A stretch of DNA of 64,000 nt from Candidatus Freyarchaeota archaeon (GTDB lineage Archaea > Asgardarchaeota > Jordiarchaeia > Jordiarchaeales > Jordiarchaeaceae), in assembly GCA_030587365.1 (NCBI GenBank), contig JAUQZE010000021.1, forward strand, positions 1 through 64,000, written 5' to 3'. A program made the position numbers and the translations under genes. Shown here piece after piece: positions 36,199 through 45,643 of the stretch. A model generated the notes under the pieces. The model saw nothing but the letters and a program-made list of their open reading frames with translations. It was not told the DNA's origin and did not search any database. The first letter of the stretch is position 1. Each line of letters begins with the position of its first letter.

Positions 36199-37349
36199 TT
36201 AAGATACGGGTTGCCAAATAATTCCCAACTCGTCTGCGGTCCTATAAGCTTGTTCCATTTCCTCGTGAGTGACTCTTCTATCTATGTCTTTAAATTCCTT
36301 ATTTCTTGGTACTTCGTGTGTCGGATGATACTGTTCCATGATATTAACCAAAGCTTTGGGGCAGTTTTTAGCTATCCACTCAAGAACTGGTTTGGTGCAG
36401 CATTCAATATGTCCTGGTAAAACTAGATGTCTTACAATCATACCCGCTGTTCCAAGGTCCACGGTTTCATCGTAAGCCATCTTATGGTTTCTGGAAACAA
36501 TCTCCCAGTAATTCGAAACTTTACTTAATCGTTCGGCGCACTGGTCGTTTCCATATTTAAAATCGGGGAGCCAAAAATCCATAACATCTAGTAAAAGCTT
36601 CATACATTCTTTAGAGCAGTACATGTTAGAATTCCATAGTTGAGGAACGTTTGTTTTGGTTTCCCTGATGCCTATTAAAATGTTGTAAGTATTAGGTGTA
36701 GGCTCCCCGCCCACATAATTTATGTTTCTTGCGCCCTCTCTTCTCAAGTCTCTACTTATTCGTGCAAGACTTTCTCCTGAAGTTTCAACACCGCTTTTTG
36801 GATTTGTTGAAATATCGTAGTTCTGACAAAATACGCATTTAAACGTGCAACTGGAGAAGAAGAATGCACCGCAAGAGACAATGCTCTTTAAGCGTTTGTG
36901 CCAGAGGGGACTAAGGGGGCTTCCTCACCAGTATGCAGGAAAGCTGTGGATACATAAGACTGGCTTCCTAATTTACAAAATCCTTTCTTGTCCTCCAATC
37001 TATTAGCTCCGCATCGCCTTTCACAGAAATGACACTCAGATAGAATTCTTCGGGCAAGTTCAACCTTAAGATCCAAATAAGAAATCTTCGGCGAGTCCAT
37101 ATCCTCTAATTTTACTTCATCTATATCAACGCGCTTCAAGATGCCTCTGAATCCACCACTAGTCCTATCGTGCACACTCCAGAGCTTACCCGATTCCGCT
37201 TCTAGTTCTACATCTGCACCCACTTTCAAAGCAATTAAAAACTTGGCATTAAGTCGGTTATTAAATATCTCATAGTACCTCCAAAGTCTTTCACGAACAA
37301 TACCATTATTCCAAACTCTATACGCATCAGGGCGAATTAATTTCCACAT
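36199..37349 (-). CDS. PflX/COG1313-like radical SAM protein, interrupted by a 32-nt BHB-type intron
   Basis: Exon 1 is 37349-36896 and exon 2 is 36863-36199; spliced length 1119 nt, 372 residues, the usual size for COG1313. Exon 1 has CHFCERRCGANR and GEEAPLVPSG. Splicing yields SGTIFFSSCTFKCVFCQNY, restoring the C-x3-C-x2-C cluster context, followed by VGGEPTPN and a normal C-terminus. Unspliced, the frame stops right after PSGTNA. No other damage is seen. Function unknown; the family resembles pyruvate formate-lyase activases. Converges with amrS, with stops 20 bp apart. Confidence 0.82.
36864..36895 (-). other. Predicted bulge-helix-bulge mRNA intron in the PflX-like gene
   Basis: On the minus strand, exon GCAC pairs with intron GTGC (4 bp). 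Bulge AAA is cut AA^A. The inner stem CGC/GCG continues with AAGAG/CTCTT around a small loop. Bulge ATT is cut AT^T. Joined codons are ACA ATC TTC TTC. The outer helix has one G-C pair. Same design and size as the tyrS insert. Confidence 0.78.
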
Positions 37350-37590
37350 TTACTTTAACTCTCCAATCTATTCAACTCTAATAAAACAATTTGCAATAAG
37401 TGAATATAATTGTTACACAAAAAACCTTTCTATATATCAGAATGACTAGGAGGGGAAAATACTTAAAAACGAAGTTAGACATCAGAAATGCGGGTTTACA
37501 ATTTAAAAATTATAGGTAATAGACATGCCTTCCAATTGGGCTTGAAACATGATGGATATTGCTATTGAAAATTTTAATGGAGGTTAACGG

Positions 37591-38601
37591 TTGACCTGTC
37601 ATGTTCTTGTGGGTGGCTTCTTCGGAGACGAAGGAAAAGGCAAAATTGTTTCCTATCTAGCCATAAAAGATAAGCCTTCAGTGTGCGTACGAGCTGGTGT
37701 TGGCACAAATGCAGGACACACAGTTGAATACAAGGGTAAGACCTATAAGTTGAGGCAGATACCGAGCGGATTCATCCAAGAAAAATCCAAAATACTAATC
37801 GGTCCCGGTGTGCTGATTAATCCTGACATTCTAAAAAAAGAAGTAGAGGAAACGGGGGTTGGAGATAGACTAAAGATTGATCGTCAGTGTGCGATAATTG
37901 AAGAAAAGCACATAGAAGAAGATAGAGGTTCCTCATTTCTTAAAGGAAAAATTGGAAGTACCGGTACCGGGTGCGGGCCTTGTAATGCTGAGAGAGCCAT
38001 GAGGAGAGTTAAACTGGCAAAAGACATTCCAGACCTTGCACATTATATTACCGACGTTCCATTAGAGGTCAATACTGCGATTAATGAGGGAGAACATGTT
38101 TTAATAGAGGGAACGCAAGGTACATTTCTCTCACTATATCATGGCACTTATCCTTTCGTAACCAGTAAGGATACCTCCGCTTCTCAAGCTTGTGCGGATG
38201 TGGGAGTAGGGCCGACTAAGGTAGATGAGGTTTTCGTTGTTTTCAAGTCGTTTACCACTAGAGTGGGAGCAGGTGTTCTCCCAGGAGAATTATCCGAAGA
38301 AGAGGCTAAAAAGCGGGGCTGGTTTGAAACCGCAACCGTAACTGGAAGAAAAAGAAGAGCCGCACCCTTCAATTTTGAATTAGCAAAAAGAGCAGTTATG
38401 CTCAACGGGGCCACCAAAGCCGCCATTACAAAACTTGATGTAATCTACCCTGAATGTAGCGGAGCTAGATCAATAGACAAATTGCCCGAAGAAGGACTCA
38501 CTTTTATAAGAAAAGTAGAGGAAGTAATAAAAATTCCAGTATGCCTTATAGGAACCGGGCCCGGGGCACTAGACATGATAGACCTTAGGGACGAGGTCTA
38601 A
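37591..38601 (+). CDS. purA: Adenylosuccinate synthetase
   Basis: Joins aspartate to IMP with GTP in AMP synthesis. The N-terminus GGFFGDEGKGKIVSYLA is the family's GTP/IMP loop (GDEGKGK), followed by GVGTNAGHT and EGTQGTFLSLYHGTYPFVTS. At 336 residues it is the short archaeal form. TTG start with GGAGG 6-8 nt upstream. Confidence 0.95.
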   Translation: MTCHVLVGGFFGDEGKGKIVSYLAIKDKPSVCVRAGVGTNAGHTVEYKGKTYKLRQIPSGFIQEKSKILIGPGVLINPDILKKEVEETGVGDRLKIDRQCAIIEEKHIEEDRGSSFLKGKIGSTGTGCGPCNAERAMRRVKLAKDIPDLAHYITDVPLEVNTAINEGEHVLIEGTQGTFLSLYHGTYPFVTSKDTSASQACADVGVGPTKVDEVFVVFKSFTTRVGAGVLPGELSEEEAKKRGWFETATVTGRKRRAAPFNFELAKRAVMLNGATKAAITKLDVIYPECSGARSIDKLPEEGLTFIRKVEEVIKIPVCLIGTGPGALDMIDLRDEV

Positions 38602-38662
38602 GAATATTTTCTGAGGGATAAAGCTATACCCTCAAAACTGAAAACTTTTTGGGTGTGAGCCA

Positions 38663-39439
38663 CTAGGAAGTGGTGATTGTTGCTATTTCCTTTGACATAA
38701 AGCTTCTTAATGCCTTTATTAATGAGTCGACACTTTCTATCTTTGTGAATGCAAGGGGGATGCGTTCTACCTCCGCTATTTTTATAGCGAGCGGATCTAC
38801 CTGATTCACTTTCTTGGGTCCTTGAATTATAAGTAGAGAGGGCTTCAATGAACGGGTGGTGCCCATCTGGCTGGTTTTAATGGCTACCATGGAAGCTCTT
38901 CCACTAACTACGTTGGTGAATATAGCCGCACGCTGGGGTGTAGCTCCATAAAGCTTGAGAAGCTGGTCGGAAGAAAGCTTTACTATAGCGTTAATAACAT
39001 CAATAGCGGTGTATCCGTATATTGGCTGACTTAACATTTCGCTATTTGCAAGTACTTCACATTCTAAGTATTCACATAAAACCTCAGATTTAATCGCGTA
39101 AGGAAACTCTCTAATATCCAGAATAATATCTGAGGGTATTTCTCTTGTTAAAATCCTAGTCAAACCATTAACTATCTGTCCGCCTTTTATCTCATCAATG
39201 GAGACAATCGCCTCTACAAATTTTCTCATGGTGTCTATTCGGGGGGACACTCTTCTACCGCTCTCATAGTCACTAATCACCGAGGGAGAGATTCCAAGAT
39301 ATTCAGCCAAATCCTTCTGCGGGATCTGAAATTTTTCTCTCCACTTACGCATTACTTTACCCGGATCATCAGACAATGCTATTTCTCCAGCAATGCTCTG
39401 GCATAGACTTTTTTTACTTTCATCAGTGAGACTACTCAT
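38663..39439 (-). CDS. COG1395-type archaeal transcriptional regulator
   Basis: A Cro/C1-type helix-turn-helix (about 35-75: IPQKDLAEYLGISPSVISDYE) heads this 258-residue protein. The C-terminal 170 residues are the conserved archaeal domain of COG1395 with a Rossmann-like IAEVERIPLAFTKIE end. Target genes unknown. An inverted repeat about 60-110 bp upstream may be its operator. Confidence 0.85.
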   Translation of the reverse strand: MSSLTDESKKSLCQSIAGEIALSDDPGKVMRKWREKFQIPQKDLAEYLGISPSVISDYESGRRVSPRIDTMRKFVEAIVSIDEIKGGQIVNGLTRILTREIPSDIILDIREFPYAIKSEVLCEYLECEVLANSEMLSQPIYGYTAIDVINAIVKLSSDQLLKLYGATPQRAAIFTNVVSGRASMVAIKTSQMGTTRSLKPSLLIIQGPKKVNQVDPLAIKIAEVERIPLAFTKIESVDSLIKALRSFMSKEIATITTS

Positions 39440-39775
39440 AGGCTCAAACTCCTTTTAAAAAAAGGGTTTAGATAGCTGATGTTGTTATACGCTTAATATA
39501 AAAGTCTTTCGGCGAAAACTCAAAAAAAGTTCCAAGTTTGCCGAAGTACTTTTTTAAACAGGAAATCTAATCTATGAAGGAGTATCTTCATAAATAAAAT
39601 TCTTGAATTATGTATTAAGGGCAATTTTGTAAAATGTCCTGGCGCTAATATTAAATTTGTTCAAAAACCGATCCATTTTATCCGCAATGTGACTTTTTAT
39701 AATTTAAAAAAGATTGGAAGCAGCTTATTTGGAAAGGCGGTCAGTGGGTTTTCATCTTTTTATATTAAATTTCAG
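39440..39775. other. Intergenic region with inverted repeat
   Basis: Holds the palindrome at 39501-39551 described separately and AT-rich DNA; no gene. Confidence 0.5.
39501..39551. repeat. IS-end-like inverted repeat upstream of regulator
   Basis: The arms AAGTCTTTCGGCGAAAACT and AAGTTTGCCGAAGTACTT are imperfect complements around a short spacer. The right arm differs from the 16-bp end of the IS at 19496-20709 by one inserted base. It may be a tiny relic of that IS family, or an operator of the adjacent regulator. Confidence 0.5.
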
Positions 39776-40318
39776 CTAAAGTTGCTTTATTATCTTATCC
39801 AAACTATCGACATTGGATTTGAGCACTTTTTCTAGGTGTTTTAGAGCAAAATTGTGGTCTTCATCTGTTAGCGCAGCTACACATTCTTTCGGAACCTTTA
39901 CATCGTATCCGAGTAGGGTGGCGCTGCTACCAGTGTGAAGAATACAGATATCGGTGCATACTCCAGTTAGTATTAGCGTGTCGATTTTCTTTTCTTTTAG
40001 CACTTTTTCTAGATTTGTTCTAAAAAATCCGTCGTAGGTTTTTTTCTTAACAATTATTTCTCCTTTTTGGGGTTTTAGCGCATCTATAACCTCTGCACCC
40101 TTAGTGTTCTCTACCGCGTGTGGTGGCCATATTTTGAACTCTCTATCATCAGGGTCATGACCATCTGTTATGTATATTATTGGAATATTTTTCTTTCTTC
40201 CGTAGTCAATAAGTCTTTTTATCGGCTTTATTATTTCTCTCCCTCTACCACATTCTAGAGGTGCTCCCTCCAAAATAAAATCGTTAAGCATATCAATTAC
40301 TAGAATTGCAGGCTTCAT
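39776..40318 (-). CDS. Nicotinamidase/isochorismatase-family hydrolase
   Basis: In this 180-residue protein the catalytic triad is visible: Asp in VIDMLNDF (D9), Lys in IIVKKKTYDGF, Cys in LTGVCTDIC. The zinc-site pattern DGHDP is also present (normally D-x-H). It probably hydrolyses nicotinamide to nicotinate for NAD salvage, though related amidases look alike. Its start overlaps the pheT stop by 4 bp. Confidence 0.82.
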   Translation of the reverse strand: MKPAILVIDMLNDFILEGAPLECGRGREIIKPIKRLIDYGRKKNIPIIYITDGHDPDDREFKIWPPHAVENTKGAEVIDALKPQKGEIIVKKKTYDGFFRTNLEKVLKEKKIDTLILTGVCTDICILHTGSSATLLGYDVKVPKECVAALTDEDHNFALKHLEKVLKSNVDSLDKIIKQL

Positions 40319-41994
40319 TTTTTAATCCTCTCCAAGAAAGATTCGAGACTGTATTCAAAAGCTCCTACAGGATATTCCAAGTTAAAATTATTTAATACTT
40401 CTGGGTGAATCTCACCAATATGTCCTATTATTTTCCCATCTGCTTTCACTAAGGCAGCTCGCCCCTCAATGAAACTTGGAAGAGACGTAGGATGAAAATT
40501 CCACTGTTTACATCCCAGTTCTCTCAACAGAGCCTCAGCGGTGGCTTTTATATCGGTAAATCCTACCTCTGTGTCGATTATGGCTGCTGCGATGTTCAGT
40601 TTACGGGTAGCGCTGGTTTCAGCTTCGGGATCGTAAAAAACAACATCACCCACTTCGAAAATTTTTTGAGGGAGTGCCTCATGCTTGTTGATTTTAAGAA
40701 TTCTAATTAGTCCGGGTAGTAGGGAGTCTCTAACCATGTTGTATTCAGAGCTCACAGGGTTAAGCAGTTCTACCGGGGTGCCCTCAGTCCGCATATATTC
40801 GTAATGCTCTCTAATATTTGTTAATGTGAAATTAACTACTTCATTAAGTCCTAATCCGGTGAGTATACGTCTTACTAAGTTTGATAGTTTTTGATAGGGA
40901 TGACTTTTTGCAATGGTAACCGTTTTGGGAAGAGTGGGTGTCAAATTATATAATCCGTATCCTATGGCGACCTCCTCAACGAAGTCCACCTCATGCATAA
41001 TGTCGTGGCGATAGGCGGGAACCAGTAATTTTATTTTACCATTCTCTAATTTAGCGTCCATACGCACTTTTTCCAAGCATCTAGTAATTTCTTCTGGTGA
41101 AAGGTTTAGTCCTAGTAGACGGTTAACATATTCAGCACGTATTGACCAAGTTTGAGGAGTAAGGTTCGGTGTTGTAATTACCTTGTCAGGATATTCGATT
41201 TTGACACTCTCTACTTTAGCGCCCCCTTCCGCCAGTGCTGTTACAAGAATATTCAAAGTACTATTAATATGGTTCATTGTGGTTCCGGTAATGTCTATGA
41301 AAAGATTTTTGGTTTCCGCGGTGAGTTGAGTTAAGATACCATTAATTATGGGGGGGAAGGATAGAACATCATTATTAACGTCGGCGATAATTGGGTACTT
41401 GGACTTTCCCTCCATTATGTGAGCATAAGCTATACCCTTTGGGTGTTTCGTCAAAATTTCTCGAGGAGTAGTTTCTACAGTCCAGTTAAGAGGGATAAAC
41501 TTTATTCCTTCCGGGTCCACAGCCCGATACTCAAAAGGTGGTTTAACATTGTCAAGGTCGTGAATTCCTATAGACGCCTTTACCCTATTTCTTCCTATGG
41601 CCCAGTGTAGATCCTCTTGCATACCTATAAGTTCTACTATATTTTCATCGTTTAATGAGATATTCCTTACAATCGCGCAAACTATGTAAGGTCTGACTTC
41701 TGCTATGGCGGGGTCCACCTTTACTGTTACGCCGCTCTCAGAAATTTTGTATTTTGGAAGCCCGGTTTCTATTTCCATTAATCCCCGCAGAGCACGTGCA
41801 ATTCCTTCTTGGCTTGAGAAGTCCGGTCGATTAGGATTATACTCAATCTTAACATATTTCTCTGCTTTTTCCTCTATGTCAACTCCGAGCCATGGAACTA
41901 TTTTCTCGAGCTCATCAGAATTAACTTTTTTTCTCAATAGCTCGCTCATTCGATTACAAGTCAGAGTTATTACTGGAATTTTGCATTCCTCCAA
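40315..41994 (-). CDS. pheT: Phenylalanyl-tRNA synthetase beta subunit
   Basis: The 559-residue archaeal/eukaryal-type subunit has the B3/B4 editing region (RVKASIGIHDLDN), B5 (EEITRCLEKVRMDAK) and a class-II-like core (HEVDFVEEVAIGYG, VNFTLTN). It lacks the N-terminal OB and C-terminal RNA-binding domains of bacterial PheT, as expected. It forms an alpha2-beta2 enzyme with the adjacent pheS. Confidence 0.95.
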   Translation of the reverse strand: MEECKIPVITLTCNRMSELLRKKVNSDELEKIVPWLGVDIEEKAEKYVKIEYNPNRPDFSSQEGIARALRGLMEIETGLPKYKISESGVTVKVDPAIAEVRPYIVCAIVRNISLNDENIVELIGMQEDLHWAIGRNRVKASIGIHDLDNVKPPFEYRAVDPEGIKFIPLNWTVETTPREILTKHPKGIAYAHIMEGKSKYPIIADVNNDVLSFPPIINGILTQLTAETKNLFIDITGTTMNHINSTLNILVTALAEGGAKVESVKIEYPDKVITTPNLTPQTWSIRAEYVNRLLGLNLSPEEITRCLEKVRMDAKLENGKIKLLVPAYRHDIMHEVDFVEEVAIGYGLYNLTPTLPKTVTIAKSHPYQKLSNLVRRILTGLGLNEVVNFTLTNIREHYEYMRTEGTPVELLNPVSSEYNMVRDSLLPGLIRILKINKHEALPQKIFEVGDVVFYDPEAETSATRKLNIAAAIIDTEVGFTDIKATAEALLRELGCKQWNFHPTSLPSFIEGRAALVKADGKIIGHIGEIHPEVLNNFNLEYPVGAFEYSLESFLERIKK

Positions 41995-42000
41995 TCATTT

Positions 42001-43524
42001 CTAGAAAAGAGTAGGGGTTCTTCTAATCCATCCTAAATCGTTTCTATAAAGGTCTCTTACATCCTCTAAGCCGAGGCGTAGCATAGCAAGCCTCTCAAAA
42101 CCTCCACCCCAAGCAAGTACAGGAACCTTAACACCCAAGGGAACAGTTACTTCGGGGCGAAAGATTCCCATTCCACAGAGTTCAATCCAACCAAACCCTT
42201 CCACATAAACTGTGGACTGAAGCGAAGGCTCTGTGTATGGGAAATAACTAGGCCAGAACTCCACTTTCTCGAATCCAAGATTCTTGTAAAATGCGGTTAG
42301 GGTTCCCATCAGATCTCTTAGTGTCACATTTTCATCTACAACTATACCCTCTATTTGAAAGAATTCTGCTAGATGCTTATAGTCCAATTTCTCATTCCTA
42401 TAAACCCTGTCAACGGAAAACACCTTTACCGGAGGATCAGGGTGCTCTGCTAAGTAGCGAATCGTTGTTGCTGTGGTGTGTGTTCTTAGAATTGTTTGAC
42501 GCGCGACTTTAGTGCTCCATTTATAGCCCCAGCCAGTTGAACCCGTTTCCCAACCGTTTTCATGAGTTTTGGATACATTCTGCACTATTTGTTTGTTCGG
42601 GAGTTTAGCGGTTTTAGGGAATTTTAGATAAAAGGTGTCATGCATCTCACGTGCAGGGTGATCCTGAGGTTGGAATAAGGCATCAAAATTCCAGAAAGCG
42701 GATTCAACAAAAGGTCCCCTTATTTCTGTAAAGCCTAAATCCAAAAAAATTTCTCTAATCTCATTAATCAATTCTATGACCGGGTGAATTTTCCCAGGGT
42801 AGATAGTAATAACCGGAGCCTCAACATCATACTTTCTAAGTACAGTATCACGCCATTTTCCCGACTTGATGAGTTCTGAAGTCAGGTTGCTAACTTCCTC
42901 TGTAACACTGACACCAGACTGAATGAGTTTTGTTCCCGCCTCAGTAAGGATTAGAGAGCGAATTGTTTCTTGACGCATATTGATCAGTTCTCTCTTTTGC
43001 AAGGAATCAAGAGTTTTTCTCATTTCGTTTGAAAGCCGGGAAGCTTCCACTTCGCCCTTATCTTTTAAAACTTTCAATAATTCTTCGTCATATCCTAAAG
43101 TAGGAGACTCTTTAACCTGTAGGAGATTTTCGCCATCCCGCTTCCTAAAGTTAGCCCAGCCTTTTTTTCTAATCCAGCCCAGAGCTATATTTAAGTCTTT
43201 ATCAGAAAGGCCAGTTTCCTTAGAAAGATGAGATAAAGTAGCGCTGCCTCCTAACTTTACTAGAGTATTTAGAAGCCTTCTCTCTGGAAGCCCTTGCTCC
43301 ACGTATTCGTAACCTTCTCTGAGCAGTTCGGCATAAACTTCTTGTGTTTCTTTCTGTTCCACCAAGCCTTTCTCGCTTAGCCATGCTGAGGCTCTAATTA
43401 TTGCAACGTGATCCAGCCCAGTTTCTTTTTCTAAATCACTAATTGTCATTTCAGCTTTGCTTTTGTTTAAGGCTTTTAGAATTCTAAGCTCTATTTCTCG
43501 TAACTTCCTTTGCTCATTCTCCAT
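42001..43524 (-). CDS. pheS: Phenylalanyl-tRNA synthetase alpha subunit
   Basis: This 507-residue archaeal-type alpha subunit has N-terminal winged-helix repeats (about 1-200) and a class II catalytic core with motif 2 (FSVDRVYRNEKLD), FFQIEGIVVDE and motif 3 (AWGGGFERLAML). It precedes pheT with 6 bp between the stop and the next start; the two form one enzyme. Confidence 0.95.
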   Translation of the reverse strand: MENEQRKLREIELRILKALNKSKAEMTISDLEKETGLDHVAIIRASAWLSEKGLVEQKETQEVYAELLREGYEYVEQGLPERRLLNTLVKLGGSATLSHLSKETGLSDKDLNIALGWIRKKGWANFRKRDGENLLQVKESPTLGYDEELLKVLKDKGEVEASRLSNEMRKTLDSLQKRELINMRQETIRSLILTEAGTKLIQSGVSVTEEVSNLTSELIKSGKWRDTVLRKYDVEAPVITIYPGKIHPVIELINEIREIFLDLGFTEIRGPFVESAFWNFDALFQPQDHPAREMHDTFYLKFPKTAKLPNKQIVQNVSKTHENGWETGSTGWGYKWSTKVARQTILRTHTTATTIRYLAEHPDPPVKVFSVDRVYRNEKLDYKHLAEFFQIEGIVVDENVTLRDLMGTLTAFYKNLGFEKVEFWPSYFPYTEPSLQSTVYVEGFGWIELCGMGIFRPEVTVPLGVKVPVLAWGGGFERLAMLRLGLEDVRDLYRNDLGWIRRTPTLF

Positions 43525-43772
43525 GTTCTTTCCTCCGGAGCGTAAACCTAAAGGGGCTAGTAATTAATTATTGGCTCAGCGTTAACCAAACGTTGAGAAC
43601 TCTTAAAAAAATTTGGGTTACCCTTATCTAAAAATCCTCATAAATATTTTTGGTAACGATTTATAAACAACTTTTAAATAGATTCGTAAAAATCACATAT
43701 AAAAATAATACAATTATAACCGTCTTCAACATATGATTGGGATAATTTTAATCCGGTTGAAATAAAAATTGA

Positions 43773-44246
43773 TCATTTCAACACCTTTCCCTGCGTATCG
43801 ATTTTTCCTTCACGAATTCGTGTACTTGAAACACGCTGCCCATTTTGGTCTAAGATGATGGGTGCTAGTACGATTTCTAGGAGGGGTAATCTTTTCTCTC
43901 CGCGTATTATATTAATTTTTTGAACTCCGGGCAAGGTTTCTTCAGTTGCGACCAAGGCTTCCAATCCCGAGTCCATTATAGCTGGGCCGTAAGGATCATC
44001 TAGGCTAATTATTTCAACTCTTTCTAGGCAACGCTCTTCTTTAAGAAATTCCTCCAATTTTTTCTTTCTTACCTCGTAGGGTTCTATCTTCTTTGCCAGA
44101 GTTTTATGTCGAGCCATTCTGCGTGTAGTTAGTCCAATCATTACGCGTTCGCTGACCTCGAAAGCCTTACGTAGCAGGGCCTTGTGCCCGATATGAAGCC
44201 TGTCAAAGGTTCCCGAAACTCCGACCAATTTAAACCTGTAGGGCAT
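43773..44246 (-). CDS. coaD: Phosphopantetheine adenylyltransferase (archaeal)
   Basis: The penultimate step of coenzyme A synthesis. The nucleotidyltransferase motif GTFDRLHIGHKALL (T/H-x-G-H) and the late VSSTRIREG (SSTxIR) are clear. I place the start at ATG 44246 (MPYRFKLVGV), about 157 residues, preceded by GGAG; an upstream TTG at 44342 would add 32 residues unlike the family and would overlap the divergent map start. Confidence 0.88.
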   Translation of the reverse strand: MPYRFKLVGVSGTFDRLHIGHKALLRKAFEVSERVMIGLTTRRMARHKTLAKKIEPYEVRKKKLEEFLKEERCLERVEIISLDDPYGPAIMDSGLEALVATEETLPGVQKINIIRGEKRLPLLEIVLAPIILDQNGQRVSSTRIREGKIDTQGKVLK

Positions 44247-44341
44247 ACCATCTTCTCCAATATCGCTAGTAGATTGGTAATAATTATATATATCCTCACT
44301 TAATACTTCGCGTACTAAAACCATTAGAGAGGATATAAACA

Positions 44342-45217
44342 ATGCTTGATGCTAACGTTTTAGAATCTTATAGGATGGCTGGCAGTATAGCTGCAAAGAT
44401 TAGGGGGGAAGTGGAAAAAATAGTTAAAGAGGGGGCGCCGCTAATAAAAATCTGTGAAGTACTGGAGAAAAAGATCATAAAAGAGAATGGGAAGCTTGCT
44501 TTTCCATTAAATATCTCAGTGAATGATGCTGCAGCGCATTACACTTCTCCGCCGCATGATAAATCTACTGTTCCCCCTAGGGCTTTGGTTAAGGTGGATA
44601 TTGGGGTTCATGTTGGCGGTTTTATTGCCGACACCGCACTGACTGTGAGTGTAGGTAAGGTAGGTCTAGAACTGGTTAAGGCTTCAGAATCTGCTCTTGA
44701 AAAAGTTTTGAAAAGCATCAAGCATGGTGTGAAATCAAGTCATGTAGGCGAAATTGTTGAGAAAACAATAAAGGAATTTGGCTTCAAACCCATATCCAAT
44801 CTTACAGGTCATCTGTTAGACAAGTACACTCTTCACGCTGGAAAATCTATTCCGAACGTTAAAACAAGAATAGGATTCACTTTAAAAGAGGGTGAAGTTT
44901 ACGCTATTGAACCCTTCGCTACAACAGGAGCAGGAATAGTTGAGGACTCTAAATATTCCTATATTTACAGGATGCCTAGTCAGAAAACTTCAACCCCATT
45001 TTTATCACACATCGCCCACGAGTTTAAAACTCTACCTTTCGCGGCCAGATGGTTAGTCTCCAAATTCCCAAAAGCCCAAGAACTTATCAAAAGATTTGCA
45101 TCGACTGGAACTATTCAAGCCTATCCAGTTTTAATAGAAAAGGAAAGAGGCATTGTTTCACAGGCAGAACACACATTGATTGTAAAGAAAAATGGATGCG
45201 AAGTAACCTCTGCTTAG
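44342..45217 (+). CDS. map: Methionine aminopeptidase, type II
   Basis: Removes the first Met from new proteins. The 291-residue protein has metal ligands in VKVDIGVHVGGFIADTALT (two Asp), GHLLDKYTLH (His) and YAIEPFAT (Glu), with a final Glu in SQAEHTLIV. The insertion between them (about 160-215) is that of type II enzymes of archaea and eukaryotes. Divergent from coaD; its stop overlaps the opposite membrane-protein gene. Confidence 0.94.
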   Translation: MLDANVLESYRMAGSIAAKIRGEVEKIVKEGAPLIKICEVLEKKIIKENGKLAFPLNISVNDAAAHYTSPPHDKSTVPPRALVKVDIGVHVGGFIADTALTVSVGKVGLELVKASESALEKVLKSIKHGVKSSHVGEIVEKTIKEFGFKPISNLTGHLLDKYTLHAGKSIPNVKTRIGFTLKEGEVYAIEPFATTGAGIVEDSKYSYIYRMPSQKTSTPFLSHIAHEFKTLPFAARWLVSKFPKAQELIKRFASTGTIQAYPVLIEKERGIVSQAEHTLIVKKNGCEVTSA

Positions 45218-45627
45218 AGCGCCTCCTCTTTCTCCTCAACTCTAGATATTGGTATAGAATATATAGCACTTATGTATTGTTCAGAATCACAAGCGCTACA
45301 ACCACCTAATTTTTTGAAAACATAGTCACCTTTTTGGAAATCCCTGACCTCCCGGTAATCACAACCATAACAGCTCACAACCGCCACAGTTTTACGCTCT
45401 TTAACCGGCTTAGAGCGAGAAAATGCTAAAGCAGGATAAATCGCAAAAATTAATAACAAAATGGCGTAGAACAATCTCTGATTCCTAATACCAGATACCA
45501 GATCAAGAAGCAGATCGTAAAATGATGCATTTAAGTGAAGATATATCAGGTAAACCCCAAATGCGGCAAGCGCACCCGAGAATGCAAATAAAACCGCATT
45601 AAAGATCCTTCTTCTTCTTTGCGACAC
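45214..45627 (-). CDS. Two-helix membrane protein with Cys pairs
   Basis: 137 residues with two membrane segments (AVLFAFSGALAAFGVYLIYL, about 11-30; LFYAILLLIFAIYPALAF, about 51-68) and a cytoplasmic tail carrying CYGCD and CSACD, likely a metal-binding knuckle. It follows the DUF1512 gene by 16 bp on the same strand and is probably its partner. Function unknown. Confidence 0.65.
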   Translation of the reverse strand: MSQRRRRIFNAVLFAFSGALAAFGVYLIYLHLNASFYDLLLDLVSGIRNQRLFYAILLLIFAIYPALAFSRSKPVKERKTVAVVSCYGCDYREVRDFQKGDYVFKKLGGCSACDSEQYISAIYSIPISRVEEKEEAL

Positions 45628-45643
45628 ATTACCTTCCCCTATT

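Noticed and set aside
36860..36900. Radical SAM gene as two separate genes of 153 and 182 residues
   Set aside because: Together they make one standard COG1313 protein; the Cys cluster lies before the first Met of the second part, so that part alone would be inactive.
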